Below, one piece after another: positions 33,953 through 42,381 of a DNA stretch of 54,432 bases (the first letter of the stretch is position 1; the number at the start of each line of letters is the position of its first letter). Position numbers and translations under genes: made by a program. The notes beneath the pieces are model-generated. The model saw only the letters and a list, made by a program, of their open reading frames with translations. It ran no database searches and was not told the origin of the DNA. The stretch lies in the NCBI GenBank assembly GCA_900544025.1, contig UQTM01000018.1, positions 1-54,432 of the forward strand. The letters are read 5' to 3'. The stretch comes from an uncultured Odoribacter sp. (GTDB lineage Bacteria; Bacteroidota; Bacteroidia; Bacteroidales; Marinifilaceae).

Positions 33953-35713
33953 ATGCGCCTATCATACAAAAAGAAGTTATTCCTGTATTTTCTGTTCGTA
34001 TTCACGATCTTCACGGTTATCATCATTGCCGTACAACAAAACAGGGAAAAAATGTATAAAACGGAAAATTTCCGTTCGGGACTTAATTCCTACACCGAAA
34101 TTCTCGCCCGCTACATTCAAGAAAACAACCTATTGACGAGCGGACATATCGATTCGATCGCCGACATTCTCCCCCTGTTTCCGGAAAGTCTTCGTATCAC
34201 GATCATCAGTCCGGAAGGGAATGTTCTATACGACAACGATGCCGGAAATAAGGAAGAAATCGGAAATCATCTAAACCGTCCTGAAATTTCAGGCGCACGC
34301 TATAAAAAATCGGGATCGAACCTTCGGACTTCGGCCACCACAGGCGTAGAATATTATTACTATGCACGGAATTTCGACGATTATTTCATCCGGGTAGCGG
34401 AACCTTACAGCGTCAGTCTCGAACATACCCTGAAAGCCGACGACATATTTACTTACTTTATCCTGCTGTTATTCTTCACGGCTTTAATGTCTATCCTTTA
34501 TTTAGCCGATCGTTTCGGTAAGGCGGTAACGGGATTAAGCGACTTTATCCGGTCGGCAGAGGACAATGAGCCCGAATTCGACAAAATTCATTTCCCTGAA
34601 ACAGAATTAGGCGACATCGGCAACAAGATCGTAGCAAACTACAAACAACTGGCGAAAAGCAAAGAACAGCTTGCCTTGGAAAAAGACAAGATCATCCGCC
34701 ATTTCCACTATTCCGATGAAGGGATCGCCATCTTTGCCGCCGACCATCGGAAAATCTACGCCAACACGCATTTTATACAATACCTCAATACGATACTGGA
34801 CGAACCGACTTTTGAAGCGGGAAAACTTTTTGAAGCACCTGAATTCAAAGCCTTAAAAAATTTCCTGTACCGCAACACTCCGGTAAATCCTCAATTGAAT
34901 GTGATGCCGATTTATCAGGGAAAAATCATTAAAAACGGACAGCATTATGCCATAAAACTATTGATTTTCAACGACAATAGTTACGAAGTCACAATAAACA
35001 ACATTTCCAGTTCGGAAAAGAACCGGCTTTTGAAACAGGAAATGACAAACAATATCGCCCACGAGCTAAAAACTCCGGTCAGCAGCATCCGGGGCTATGT
35101 GGAAACCTTGCTGGAACAGCAGAACATCGATCCGGCCAAACAAAAATTCTTCTTAGAAAGAACCTATACCCAAGTGCTGAGGCTGTCCGATCTGATCCGG
35201 GACGTAGCCCTCATCACCAAAACCGAAGAAGCCTCCGACTTGTTCGATAAGGAAACGATCAATATTCACGACACGATACAGGAAGTGGTCGCCGACCTCG
35301 AAACCCCGCTACATAATGCTCACATCGATGTTTTCAACCAGGTGGACAGCCGGGTGGAAATAGAAGGCAATCACACCCTGCTCTACTCCATTTTCCGCAA
35401 TCTGCTCGATAACACCATCAACTACGCCGGAGAGAATTTATCGGTAGTGATCGATTGTTATACAGAAGACAACGAATTTTATTACTTTTCCTATTACGAT
35501 ACCGGAACAGGGATCGATGAAGCCTTTTTAAACCGGATATTCGACCGTTTTTTCAGAATCAGCGAAGGGCGAAGCCGGAAAACGGGAGGATCGGGTTTAG
35601 GGCTCTCCATCGTAAAGAATGCAGTCCTTTTTCACAAAGGACAAATATCCGCCAAAAACAGAAAAGAAGGAGGTTTGGAATTTATTTTTTCATTACGGAA
35701 AAAACTCTTTTGA
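33953..35713 (+). CDS. phoR: Sensor histidine kinase (PhoR-like)
   Basis: 586 residues. An N-terminal transmembrane helix (LFLYFLFVFTIFTVIIIAVQ) and a second one at about 165-185 enclose an extracytoplasmic sensor segment of about 130 residues. HAMP- and PAS-like sequence precedes the HisKA motif (NNIAHELKTPVSSIRGYVET; His near residue 369) and the HATPase region with N, G1 (DTGTGIDEAF), F and G2 (GGSGLGLSIVKNAV) boxes. The gene starts 34 bases after the response regulator. Its signal is inferred to be phosphate status because of the operon. Confidence 0.92.
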   Translation: MRLSYKKKLFLYFLFVFTIFTVIIIAVQQNREKMYKTENFRSGLNSYTEILARYIQENNLLTSGHIDSIADILPLFPESLRITIISPEGNVLYDNDAGNKEEIGNHLNRPEISGARYKKSGSNLRTSATTGVEYYYYARNFDDYFIRVAEPYSVSLEHTLKADDIFTYFILLLFFTALMSILYLADRFGKAVTGLSDFIRSAEDNEPEFDKIHFPETELGDIGNKIVANYKQLAKSKEQLALEKDKIIRHFHYSDEGIAIFAADHRKIYANTHFIQYLNTILDEPTFEAGKLFEAPEFKALKNFLYRNTPVNPQLNVMPIYQGKIIKNGQHYAIKLLIFNDNSYEVTINNISSSEKNRLLKQEMTNNIAHELKTPVSSIRGYVETLLEQQNIDPAKQKFFLERTYTQVLRLSDLIRDVALITKTEEASDLFDKETINIHDTIQEVVADLETPLHNAHIDVFNQVDSRVEIEGNHTLLYSIFRNLLDNTINYAGENLSVVIDCYTEDNEFYYFSYYDTGTGIDEAFLNRIFDRFFRISEGRSRKTGGSGLGLSIVKNAVLFHKGQISAKNRKEGGLEFIFSLRKKLF

Positions 35714-35732
35714 CCGGATAGCACACGATTTT

Positions 35733-35781
35733 AAAAAGTGGTCTTTTCACAGAAAATTCTGTAACACAAAGACCACTTTTT
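35733..35781 (+). terminator. Intrinsic terminator after the phosphate operon
   Basis: AAAAAGTGGTCTT (35733-35745) pairs with AAGACCACTTTTT (35769-35781); within the loop ACAGAA and TTCTGT add a second stem. A T-run follows on the plus strand. Confidence 0.9.
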
Positions 35782-35878
35782 ATTTTTTTCCCGAATAAGA
35801 CTTAATTTTTCTTGTCCTGTCACGCAACCAATTTTATTCTACCTGCATCTTTTAAACGAAACGACAAACCAATAAAAT

Positions 35879-36535
35879 ATGGAAAAGAATATTTTAAAAT
35901 TAACAAGCGTCTTTTTGTGCGTACTTCTTTTCGCTGCCTGCAAAGACGACTACGAAGACCATTACCAGGGCTATGGAATGGTAAATATGCTGGGAGAAAG
36001 CAGCTACCAAATTAAAATGGACGACGGCTATACCCTTCACCCCAAAGAAGCCCCGTTCCCTTCTTCTGAATTAAGCGACAGCATGCGCTTAAACCTTGAA
36101 TACAGTATCCTCGAAGTACAAGATTCAAGCGTAGATGTCAAAATTCTCCGCGCAATGGAAATTCTGACCAAACCCGTCATTGCCTATGACACCACCCTCC
36201 TCGACAGCATCGGCAACGATCCCATTAAAATTTCCGACTCCGGCTGTTGGATTGCTCACGGTTTCCTGAATTTTGAATTTGTTTACGCCGGAGGTTACCC
36301 CGTGGTCAGTGTGAAACACATGATCAATTTACTCCAGCATACAGACCATAACGATGGCCTGCTCTTCGAGTTCCGTCACAACGCTTTCAAAGACAGACGG
36401 GAACAACTATACCCCGGAGTGGTATCGTTCCCTATCAGTTCCCTGCTGGATAACCTACCCAAACCTGTAAAAATCAAAGTGAAATACCACGACACGAATA
36501 CTTCCGACCGGACGATAGAATTTAACTATCAATAA
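35879..36535 (+). CDS. NigD-like lipoprotein
   Basis: 218 residues. A lipoprotein signal ends at LFAAC (Cys21). Residues after it contain the beta-rich motifs of the NigD-like family, such as YGMVNMLGESSYQIKMDDGY and a C-terminal SSLLDNLPKPVKIKVKYHDT. NigD belongs to Bacteroidetes bacteriocin-linked (nig) gene sets, but most members are orphan lipoproteins of unknown function. It probably faces the periplasm or the surface and is preceded by a terminator and followed by the tRNA promoter, so it is a single-gene unit. Confidence 0.78.
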   Translation: MEKNILKLTSVFLCVLLFAACKDDYEDHYQGYGMVNMLGESSYQIKMDDGYTLHPKEAPFPSSELSDSMRLNLEYSILEVQDSSVDVKILRAMEILTKPVIAYDTTLLDSIGNDPIKISDSGCWIAHGFLNFEFVYAGGYPVVSVKHMINLLQHTDHNDGLLFEFRHNAFKDRREQLYPGVVSFPISSLLDNLPKPVKIKVKYHDTNTSDRTIEFNYQ

Positions 36536-36569
36536 ACCCGGAACGAAGAGAAAAAAAGGACTTCTTGTT

Positions 36570-36600
36570 TTTGTTTTTTTAGAAAAAACATCTACCTTTG
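36570..36600 (+). promoter_or_regulatory. Promoter of the tRNA-Tyr/tRNA-Gly operon
   Basis: TTTG (36570-36573), 19 bases, then TACCTTTG (36593-36600): an exact match to the Bacteroidetes consensus. Transcription should start about seven bases later, roughly 30 bases before tRNA-Tyr. Confidence 0.85.
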
Positions 36601-36635
36601 CAATCGCAAAAGAAAACAAGAGTTCTTTAAACGAT

Positions 36636-36717
36636 GGGCAGTTACCAGAGTGGCCAAATGGGGCTGACTGTAACTCAGCTGGCTTAGCCTACGGTGGTTC
36701 GAATCCATCACTGCCCA
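36636..36717 (+). tRNA. tRNA-Tyr (anticodon GTA)
   Basis: 82 bases with a long variable arm. Acceptor GGGCAGT (36636-36642) pairs with ACTGCCC (36710-36716); anticodon stem GCTGA/TCAGC encloses CTGTAAC with anticodon GTA at 36670-36672; the T-arm contains GGTTCGAATC. The CCA end is not encoded. Confidence 0.97.
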
Positions 36718-36772
36718 CGAAACTGAATTGTAAATCGCAAGCGAAAACAATTCACGATTTAAAATTAATTTT

Positions 36773-36845
36773 GCGGAAATAGCTCAGTCGATAGAGCACT
36801 AGCCTTCCAAGCTGGGGGTCGCGGGTTTGAGTCCCGTTTTCCGCT
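36773..36845 (+). tRNA. tRNA-Gly (anticodon TCC)
   Basis: 73 bases. Acceptor GCGGAAA (36773-36779) pairs with TTTCCGC (36838-36844); anticodon stem CTAGC/GCTGG encloses CTTCCAA, anticodon TCC at 36806-36808; T-arm GGGTTTGAGTCCC. CCA is not encoded. It follows tRNA-Tyr by 55 bases on the same transcript. Confidence 0.97.
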
Positions 36846-36876
36846 CTACTATTAAAACTCTGACAGAGAGGAAATT

Positions 36877-36906
36877 AAAAGGTAAGATCAAAAGGTTTTA
36901 CCTTTT
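36877..36906 (+). terminator. Intrinsic terminator after the tRNA genes
   Basis: AAAAGGTAA (36877-36885) pairs with TTACCTTTT (36898-36906), followed by a T-rich stretch. It lies 32 bases after tRNA-Gly. The 257-bp space after the tRNA genes (36846-37102) holds no gene that I can see. Confidence 0.75.
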
Positions 36907-37102
36907 TCTATTTTAAAAAAGTTAGAGAGAAAAACAGATTCTGTGTCATTTTTGCCAGCCAATCTTTCCGTATATTTACGCACATTGAACACATTAGGCA
37001 CGAAAAAAGCCGATTTTTACTTCTAAAATTATGTTTTTTCCTGTCTTTCGTAGTTTCGGGCTGTTTGTTTAAACCGGGAATTAAACTGGATTCAGCCTTA
37101 TA

Positions 37103-38053
37103 TCATTTCTGATTTAAACGCGTCTTTTTGCCTCTTATCGGAAGTTTCGGGAAAAGCTTTCTAAAGCGAACCAAATAAGTTGTAATATTACTCCCTGCTA
37201 TAATAAAAGTTACAGCCAGAATAATCATCACGACCCCACAGCCCAAGCGCGGTGTCAGCATCTCTCCGAAGATCGTGATCCCGAAAAGCAAGGCTGTCAC
37301 CGGTTCTAAAGCACCGAGAATAGCCGTCGGGGTTGAACCGATGTATTGAATGGCTTTGGTGGTGCATAGAAACGATATGGCGGTCGGGAAAATGGCCAAA
37401 GCAAGCAGATTACCCCATAAATACCATTTATCCAAAATATATAGGCTCTGTCCGAAATCCGTACGGACAAAAAACAAGGTCAATCCGAAAAGCAAGACAT
37501 AAAAGGTCAGTTTAAGGGTCGCTATGTCTTTCAGTGTCGATTGGTTTACCCCCACGATATAAATAGCATACGAAAGAGCTGAAACCATGACCAGCATGGT
37601 CCCGGTGAGGCTGAGGGTCGCCCCGTCCTTGCCTTCATAAAGTAAAGCGATACCTCCCAATGCCAGCAGAATACACAAAATGGTTTGAAACGTTATCCTT
37701 TCTTTAAAACCGACTGCCATAATCAGCGCTACCATTATCGGATAGACGAACAGCAAAGTCGAAGCAATCCCGGCATCCATGTAATTATAGCTCTGGAAGA
37801 GGGTTAAAGAGGAAAGGGCGACCAATAATCCCATGATAATTAACGGGAATATTTCCTTTCGATGCAATTTAAAATTCCGTCCCCTCGCTTTAATCATAAT
37901 GCCTAAGATCGGAATGGCAAACAGGTATCTGAAAAACAATACCGAGTCCGGATCCATCCCCACCTTATACAACGGAAGGGCGAACAGTGGATTCATTCCG
38001 TATGTCGCTGCGGCAATAGCCCCCAGCATATATCCTTTGGCTTTTATATTCAT
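37103..38053 (-). CDS. EamA/DMT-family transporter
   Basis: 316 residues from MNIKAKGYMLGAIAAATYGM; the longer frame adds a charged N-terminal tail unlikely in this family. Two EamA repeats of five helices each are visible, for example SVLFFRYLFAIPILGIMIKA and LLFGITIFGEMLTPRLGCGV with the conserved Glu. It is an inner-membrane carrier, probably for amino acids or small metabolites; the substrate is unknown. The start codon lies at 38053, separated from the neighbouring regulator by a structured intergenic stretch. Confidence 0.88.
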   Translation of the reverse strand: MNIKAKGYMLGAIAAATYGMNPLFALPLYKVGMDPDSVLFFRYLFAIPILGIMIKARGRNFKLHRKEIFPLIIMGLLVALSSLTLFQSYNYMDAGIASTLLFVYPIMVALIMAVGFKERITFQTILCILLALGGIALLYEGKDGATLSLTGTMLVMVSALSYAIYIVGVNQSTLKDIATLKLTFYVLLFGLTLFFVRTDFGQSLYILDKWYLWGNLLALAIFPTAISFLCTTKAIQYIGSTPTAILGALEPVTALLFGITIFGEMLTPRLGCGVVMIILAVTFIIAGSNITTYLVRFRKLFPKLPIRGKKTRLNQK

Positions 38054-38189
38054 AATCGAAATTTGCCGCAAATATAATATTATATCCCGGTTTAAATTAT
38101 GTCCCTGTTTAAATTCATGATCCCGCTTCATCCTTTTTCAAAATAAATTTAAAACCGGCACAAGCACTTTGATAAACAACAGTTAATGC

Positions 38190-38268
38190 ATATAAGACGG
38201 GATTATCGTTTATAAGGCAGAAAACGGGAAAACTTTATAATTTCCCATCTCCCGGAACTGTCTTATAT
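38190..38268. other. Structured intergenic stretch
   Basis: ATATAAGAC (38190-38198) and GTCTTATAT (38260-38268) are an inverted repeat about 60 bases apart, and GGGAAA (38226-38231) and TTTCCC (38241-38246) form an inner hairpin. The fold is in the 341-base gap (38054-38394) that precedes the EamA gene and follows the regulator's stop. No ORF with a good start is seen in the gap. A structured RNA or chance are both possible. Confidence 0.3.
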
Positions 38269-38394
38269 CTCCTTTTCATTTCACCCGAATTTATCCGGTG
38301 GCAATGCAAAACGATCCGATAAATAAAAATAACCACACTCCCGAAACACGCAGCATTTTTAGGTTTGCCGACTCATTTTCTGAAAAAAACGAAA

Positions 38395-39354
38395 TCAAAG
38401 CATTTCGATAATCTCACGTTGTTTTTTGAAAAAAAGAATTCGTTGCAATTCCCCGCTCGCTGAAATCATGGTAGAGAATTTTTTCAGCGACTGAATCCAC
38501 TCTTTCAAACTGCAAAACATATCATGATCCTGCGTCGTGATAGAATTGATCGCATAAACCCGGATCATGCTGAATTGCTGTGAGCTTGTCTCGACATAAC
38601 TGTAAGTCGCTTCAAAATTGATGTTGGAAACATAGATACGCACATCACGATCGGCTTCCGATTTGCCTTTACCGGCCAATTCCTCCAAATCGTCGGCCAG
38701 CCAAAGCAGGTCTTCTTTAAGCTCTTTTTTATCATCATCCGAAATCAGATGGATATCTGAAAAATATCGAATATCGTTCACCATGTGTTGAAAAATCATA
38801 CTATCCCAGATATAATCGGTAGAACAGATATGCTGTGTCAAACCGGCGAACTCTCGCTGCTTATAAATTAATTTCTGAGGAATTTCCAATTCATTGAAAT
38901 ATTTGCATTCGATATTTTCATTCTGATACATCCATTTGAATAGGCGAAATTTCGACAAATGATCATGTTTAAGATAAAGGGTCTGAGGAATAATATTCGA
39001 AGATGTCCCCATTTCGGAGGTCGGGTCGTCCTTCAGAATCTCGAAAATCTTAACATACCTGTCGATAATAGAATAATAAGAATCGAAAGGATTATCATGC
39101 TGTACCACATTGATATCGAAAACGGCATTGTTCGTAAAACTGATTCCGATAACCTTATCAAGGGAAATCCCTATTTTTCTTGAAATAATAGATGCTTCGG
39201 ACAGAGTAAAAGGCACTTCGCCGCGCAAACGGCGGTAAACCGCCTCTTTACCTATATACAAAATATCCATAAGGGTTTTAGCCAAACTATCCTTTAGGGG
39301 AAGTTTATTTTTGACCGCTTCGATCAAGGCCGTATTTAATTTGTTTGCAATCAT
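38395..39354 (-). CDS. HTH-like regulator, unassigned
   Basis: 319 residues from MIANKLNTALIEAVKNKLPL; an ATG five codons upstream (39369) is an alternative. Residues about 24-70 (TLMDILYIGKEAVYRRLRGE then VPFTLSEASIISRKIGISLD) look like an XRE-type helix-turn-helix in which the DNA-binding helices lie at the start. The remaining 240 residues are alpha/beta with no domain I recognise. This type of protein occurs in Bacteroidales but I cannot name a family. The target is unknown. Confidence 0.55.
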   Translation of the reverse strand: MIANKLNTALIEAVKNKLPLKDSLAKTLMDILYIGKEAVYRRLRGEVPFTLSEASIISRKIGISLDKVIGISFTNNAVFDINVVQHDNPFDSYYSIIDRYVKIFEILKDDPTSEMGTSSNIIPQTLYLKHDHLSKFRLFKWMYQNENIECKYFNELEIPQKLIYKQREFAGLTQHICSTDYIWDSMIFQHMVNDIRYFSDIHLISDDDKKELKEDLLWLADDLEELAGKGKSEADRDVRIYVSNINFEATYSYVETSSQQFSMIRVYAINSITTQDHDMFCSLKEWIQSLKKFSTMISASGELQRILFFKKQREIIEML

Positions 39355-39599
39355 AATTTTTGTAGTCATTATTATAACTATTAAACACATTTTGAGAGGA
39401 AGTTGTTTCGAAAATCGCAAATATATTATCGGCCTCGTAAAATGATCCGCACTTTTCGTTTCACTCCTAACAATTTATACGCCTCCCCCGAACAAGCAGG
39501 CATTCTCCTTTTTCTTCCCTCGATATACACTAAAAAATATCGGTGAACTTAACTGGATGGAACAGTTTTTCCCCCGATGCTCCAACCCGATAAAAATAT

Positions 39600-39636
39600 C
39601 CCCCGTCAAACTATTCGATGAATAGCCTGACGGGGG
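39600..39636 (-). terminator. Intrinsic terminator after the nitroreductase
   Basis: CCCCCGTCA (39600-39608) pairs with TGACGGGGG (39628-39636), and within the loop CTATTC pairs with GAATAG. On the minus strand a T-rich stretch (ATATTTTTATC) follows. Confidence 0.85.
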
Positions 39637-39668
39637 CGTTCTACCGTATATTTTATGAATAAAATCCT

Positions 39669-40532
39669 TTAGAGACGATTTACCTCTATATCTTTTTTGT
39701 CGATATAGTTCGGGAACCGGAAAGCCGGCATCCCTAAAGCCATTCCGGCATGAATCTTACCCTGTATGCCCAATAGCTTAGCCAGCTTTTCTTGTTTGTC
39801 CTGCTGAATGGCCGAACAGACGAATCCGGTATAAAATTGGCTCACGCCTAAGCTTTCAGCCATTAAAGAACCGTTCTGATAGGCCAAATTAGCATCCTGG
39901 CAGCCGAAACGGCTATCTTCCGGCGTATGAATCAGGATCAGGGCAGTCGCATTTCTCAATATCAAATCGTTCCCTTTTGCATTTTCAGCCATTAAACGCT
40001 TAAACACAGGCAAATAAGCATATAACTCCGGTGCAATAGGTTTTACGATGAACTTCACCACCGGATTACTTAGCCTTTTGGCTATGGAAGTAAATACATT
40101 GATTGTAAAATCGGTTACCTGTCGCAATTTCTCCGGATTGGTTATCAATGTAAATCTAACATTCTGCCGATTACTTGCCGTAGGAGCGCGATGGGCAGCC
40201 TCTAAAATCTGTTCCAAAAACTCGGGAGGTACGGGATTCGAAGAGAAAGCACGGTTCGAACGCCTTGCTTTACACAAAAGCATGATCTGTTCAGGAGCCG
40301 GTAATAATTTCCGATCGATGGGGTGTACCTTTTCGCCCGGAAATTCAGAATGAAGCACCGAGGCTGTCGGACAAACCGCCACACAATGCCCGCATACGAT
40401 ACAGGTTTCTATATTGTGCACTTCTATTTGCTTCCCGGCTGATTCCTGACTGAATATTTTCGACGGGCAAACCCGTACGCACTTGCCGCATTTAATACAA
40501 CCGGCATCATCGATCTTTAGTGTAACGTTCAT
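39669..40532 (-). CDS. Nitroreductase with N-terminal ferredoxin domain
   Basis: 287 residues. Two 4Fe-4S motifs lead: CIKCGKCVRVCPS (about 12-24) and CIVCGHCVAVCPTASV (about 43-58). The rest is a nitroreductase fold: CKARRSNRAFSSNPVPPEFL, then ILEAAHRAPTASNRQNVRFT which binds FMN. Such fusions pass electrons from ferredoxin-type donors to flavin and reduce unidentified substrates in anaerobes. Upstream is the inverted repeat TGCAC-ATTCC-GTGCA (40564-40578). Single-gene transcription unit. Confidence 0.9.
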   Translation of the reverse strand: MNVTLKIDDAGCIKCGKCVRVCPSKIFSQESAGKQIEVHNIETCIVCGHCVAVCPTASVLHSEFPGEKVHPIDRKLLPAPEQIMLLCKARRSNRAFSSNPVPPEFLEQILEAAHRAPTASNRQNVRFTLITNPEKLRQVTDFTINVFTSIAKRLSNPVVKFIVKPIAPELYAYLPVFKRLMAENAKGNDLILRNATALILIHTPEDSRFGCQDANLAYQNGSLMAESLGVSQFYTGFVCSAIQQDKQEKLAKLLGIQGKIHAGMALGMPAFRFPNYIDKKDIEVNRL

Positions 40533-40563
40533 TGTTATAAAGTGTTATATGGGCACTATTTTC

Positions 40564-40578
40564 TGCACATTCCGTGCA
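40564..40578 (-). promoter_or_regulatory. Inverted repeat upstream of the nitroreductase
   Basis: TGCAC (40564-40568) and GTGCA (40574-40578) flank a five-base centre, 32 bases before the start codon. Position suits an operator; the regulator is unknown. Confidence 0.4.
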
Positions 40579-40713
40579 ATAGGTTATAAAATAGCGGAAT
40601 AATAAAACCGAAAGGCCTTTAAAGCAACCTGCTCTACAGACCTTTCTCTCCTTTTTGCATAATCATCGGCAAGATAAACATAAAAACAATCTATTATCTC
40701 TTCTTCTTTAAAT

Positions 40714-41796
40714 TTATTCCGGTTCGACTTCTAAAACGTTCTCTTTCACGGTATAATAAATTTCATAAACCACTTTACGTAATTGCGGATAAAAATTAGT
40801 TTTAATATAATTAAATTGCGGAAATTTTTGCAAAGCGGCTTCCCGTTGTCCCGGATTCGGAACATCGTGTATCGTATTCAAAAGCATTTCCTTATCCGGG
40901 AGCGCAGACTTTTCTATCAAATTCACCAGTCCTTCCCAATCCTCTGCAATATATTTTATTTCCACCATGGCGGCAGAAATCCGGTCGTATTGAATCAGAT
41001 AGTTACGGATAAACTCCGCCCTCCGTTTCGCCAACTCTTCATTGTATGCCCACGAACCGTCCGGAGAGCATATTCCGGTAACCACAATCCGGCTAACATG
41101 GACAGAAGTATCGGCCAAAGTACGGCGTATGAATGCCGACATCGTATCGAGCTGGTCCTGGTTGTCATACAAGGCCGGATCTACTTTATAACCGTTCACC
41201 GGATAATAAAACCGGGCAAAACCTTCCTTTTTTTCCTCCACTTCTTTGTGTACATATTTCACCAAAGCCGGTCCCGGCATCACAGGCATATAGAACACGC
41301 CTCCGGCGAGTTCCTGCGTGTATAGCAAAGTTTGCCGGTCGCAAGCATCGAATACGATTTTAGCTTCCAGTTTCGCACCCGCCATCCACAATTCGAACGG
41401 AATCCGTTCACTCAATTTAATATTCATACTATCTCCATGATTCACCAATTCCAGCGCATTCGGGTAATCGGGCTGTTTGTCGTCGAGCAATTGCCTGCGT
41501 TTTTCCAGGCGATCGTTACTTCTTCCGGCAATCACCACCGGTGTCAGCGAATATTCATGTCCCGGAGCCACCAAACGGGGGGAGTAAACCAAACGGGCGC
41601 AAGACGGCAAATATCCGCGGGGAATATGCAAAGTGTAGTTCACCGGTATCACATAGGGATCGGCTTTCGTATCCACGGCCAGAAAAAGCTTTTCCGGCGT
41701 AGTCGTCAGTTCAGGTCTCTTTTCCAGCCGTTTCAAACCACCGCATGCCTGCAATGCCAGCAAGCCAACCCATAGAATACAATATATACGCTTCAT
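40714..41796 (-). CDS. OmpA-like lipoprotein of the fimbrial operon
   Basis: 360 residues. Lipoprotein signal ends at LLALQAC (Cys18). A beta-rich N-terminal part of about 200 residues is followed by an OmpA-type peptidoglycan-binding region: VSRIVVTGICSPDGSWAYNE, then LAKRRAEFIRNYLIQY, the alignment of which gives the usual ITGxxSPDGxxxxNxxLAxxRA pattern. Proteins of this make-up often close type V fimbrial operons, where they may tie assembly to the cell wall (inference). Last gene of the operon, with no clear terminator seen after it. Confidence 0.72.
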   Translation of the reverse strand: MKRIYCILWVGLLALQACGGLKRLEKRPELTTTPEKLFLAVDTKADPYVIPVNYTLHIPRGYLPSCARLVYSPRLVAPGHEYSLTPVVIAGRSNDRLEKRRQLLDDKQPDYPNALELVNHGDSMNIKLSERIPFELWMAGAKLEAKIVFDACDRQTLLYTQELAGGVFYMPVMPGPALVKYVHKEVEEKKEGFARFYYPVNGYKVDPALYDNQDQLDTMSAFIRRTLADTSVHVSRIVVTGICSPDGSWAYNEELAKRRAEFIRNYLIQYDRISAAMVEIKYIAEDWEGLVNLIEKSALPDKEMLLNTIHDVPNPGQREAALQKFPQFNYIKTNFYPQLRKVVYEIYYTVKENVLEVEPE

Positions 41797-41826
41797 GCCA
41801 TATTTATTTTAAATCGCAGTCTATAT

Positions 41827-42366
41827 TTAATCAAAAAAATACATAAAACTGATATTCAGCTTGGTCGGTCCGACATAGTTTTTATGACCGGAATCTACAA
41901 ATTTGCCGCATTTATTCCGAATAAACTTATCAAAGCTCAGATAAGCATACCCCAATCCCAACTCCGCCTCCAGACTCCAGCGTTTACCGATAAGCCACTG
42001 ATACCCGTAAGAAATTCCCGCACCGGCCAGCCAACCGTCATAGCGATATTTTTTCAATCCTCCGTTATATTTACCATAATGAGCATGTACTCCCCAGAAA
42101 TGCCCTGCAAAACGCCGGCACGCCCAATAACGCCATTCGGGTTGTATCAGCCAGTTCATAATCTTTTTATTATCCCGAAACTTAAAAGGATTATAAGTTC
42201 CTATCAGGTCTATTGTCATTTTAGGCGCAATTCCCACTTCCGCGCCCAAATTCAGTGTTGTCGTCGCCCAATATACGACATTTGTCTTCACTGCGACATC
42301 CTGCCCGAATACCGTTATAGCGACCAACAAAAACACCGTGGTTAAAACACTTTTCATAGACTGCAA
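41827..42366 (-). CDS. DUF3575 outer-membrane protein of the fimbrial operon
   Basis: 179 residues with a signal peptide (cleavage likely after VFGQ). A beta-barrel-like sequence rich in Tyr/Trp follows (VVYWATTTLNLGAEVGIAPK to the last strand KLNISFMYFFD). DUF3575 proteins regularly accompany Mfa/Fim-type fimbrial genes in Bacteroidales. The start may be the Met at codon 4 (42357). Role unknown; probably outer membrane. Confidence 0.85.
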   Translation of the reverse strand: MQSMKSVLTTVFLLVAITVFGQDVAVKTNVVYWATTTLNLGAEVGIAPKMTIDLIGTYNPFKFRDNKKIMNWLIQPEWRYWACRRFAGHFWGVHAHYGKYNGGLKKYRYDGWLAGAGISYGYQWLIGKRWSLEAELGLGYAYLSFDKFIRNKCGKFVDSGHKNYVGPTKLNISFMYFFD

Positions 42367-42381
42367 TATTTTAAATATAAG

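Noticed and set aside
36636..36845. tRNA genes as a phage or island attachment site
   Set aside because: No second copy of a tRNA end and no integrase gene nearby in the window.
39600..39636. Long perfect hairpin considered as an insertion-sequence end or attachment site
   Set aside because: Only one copy, followed by a T-rich run on the gene strand and placed after a stop codon; a terminator explains it.
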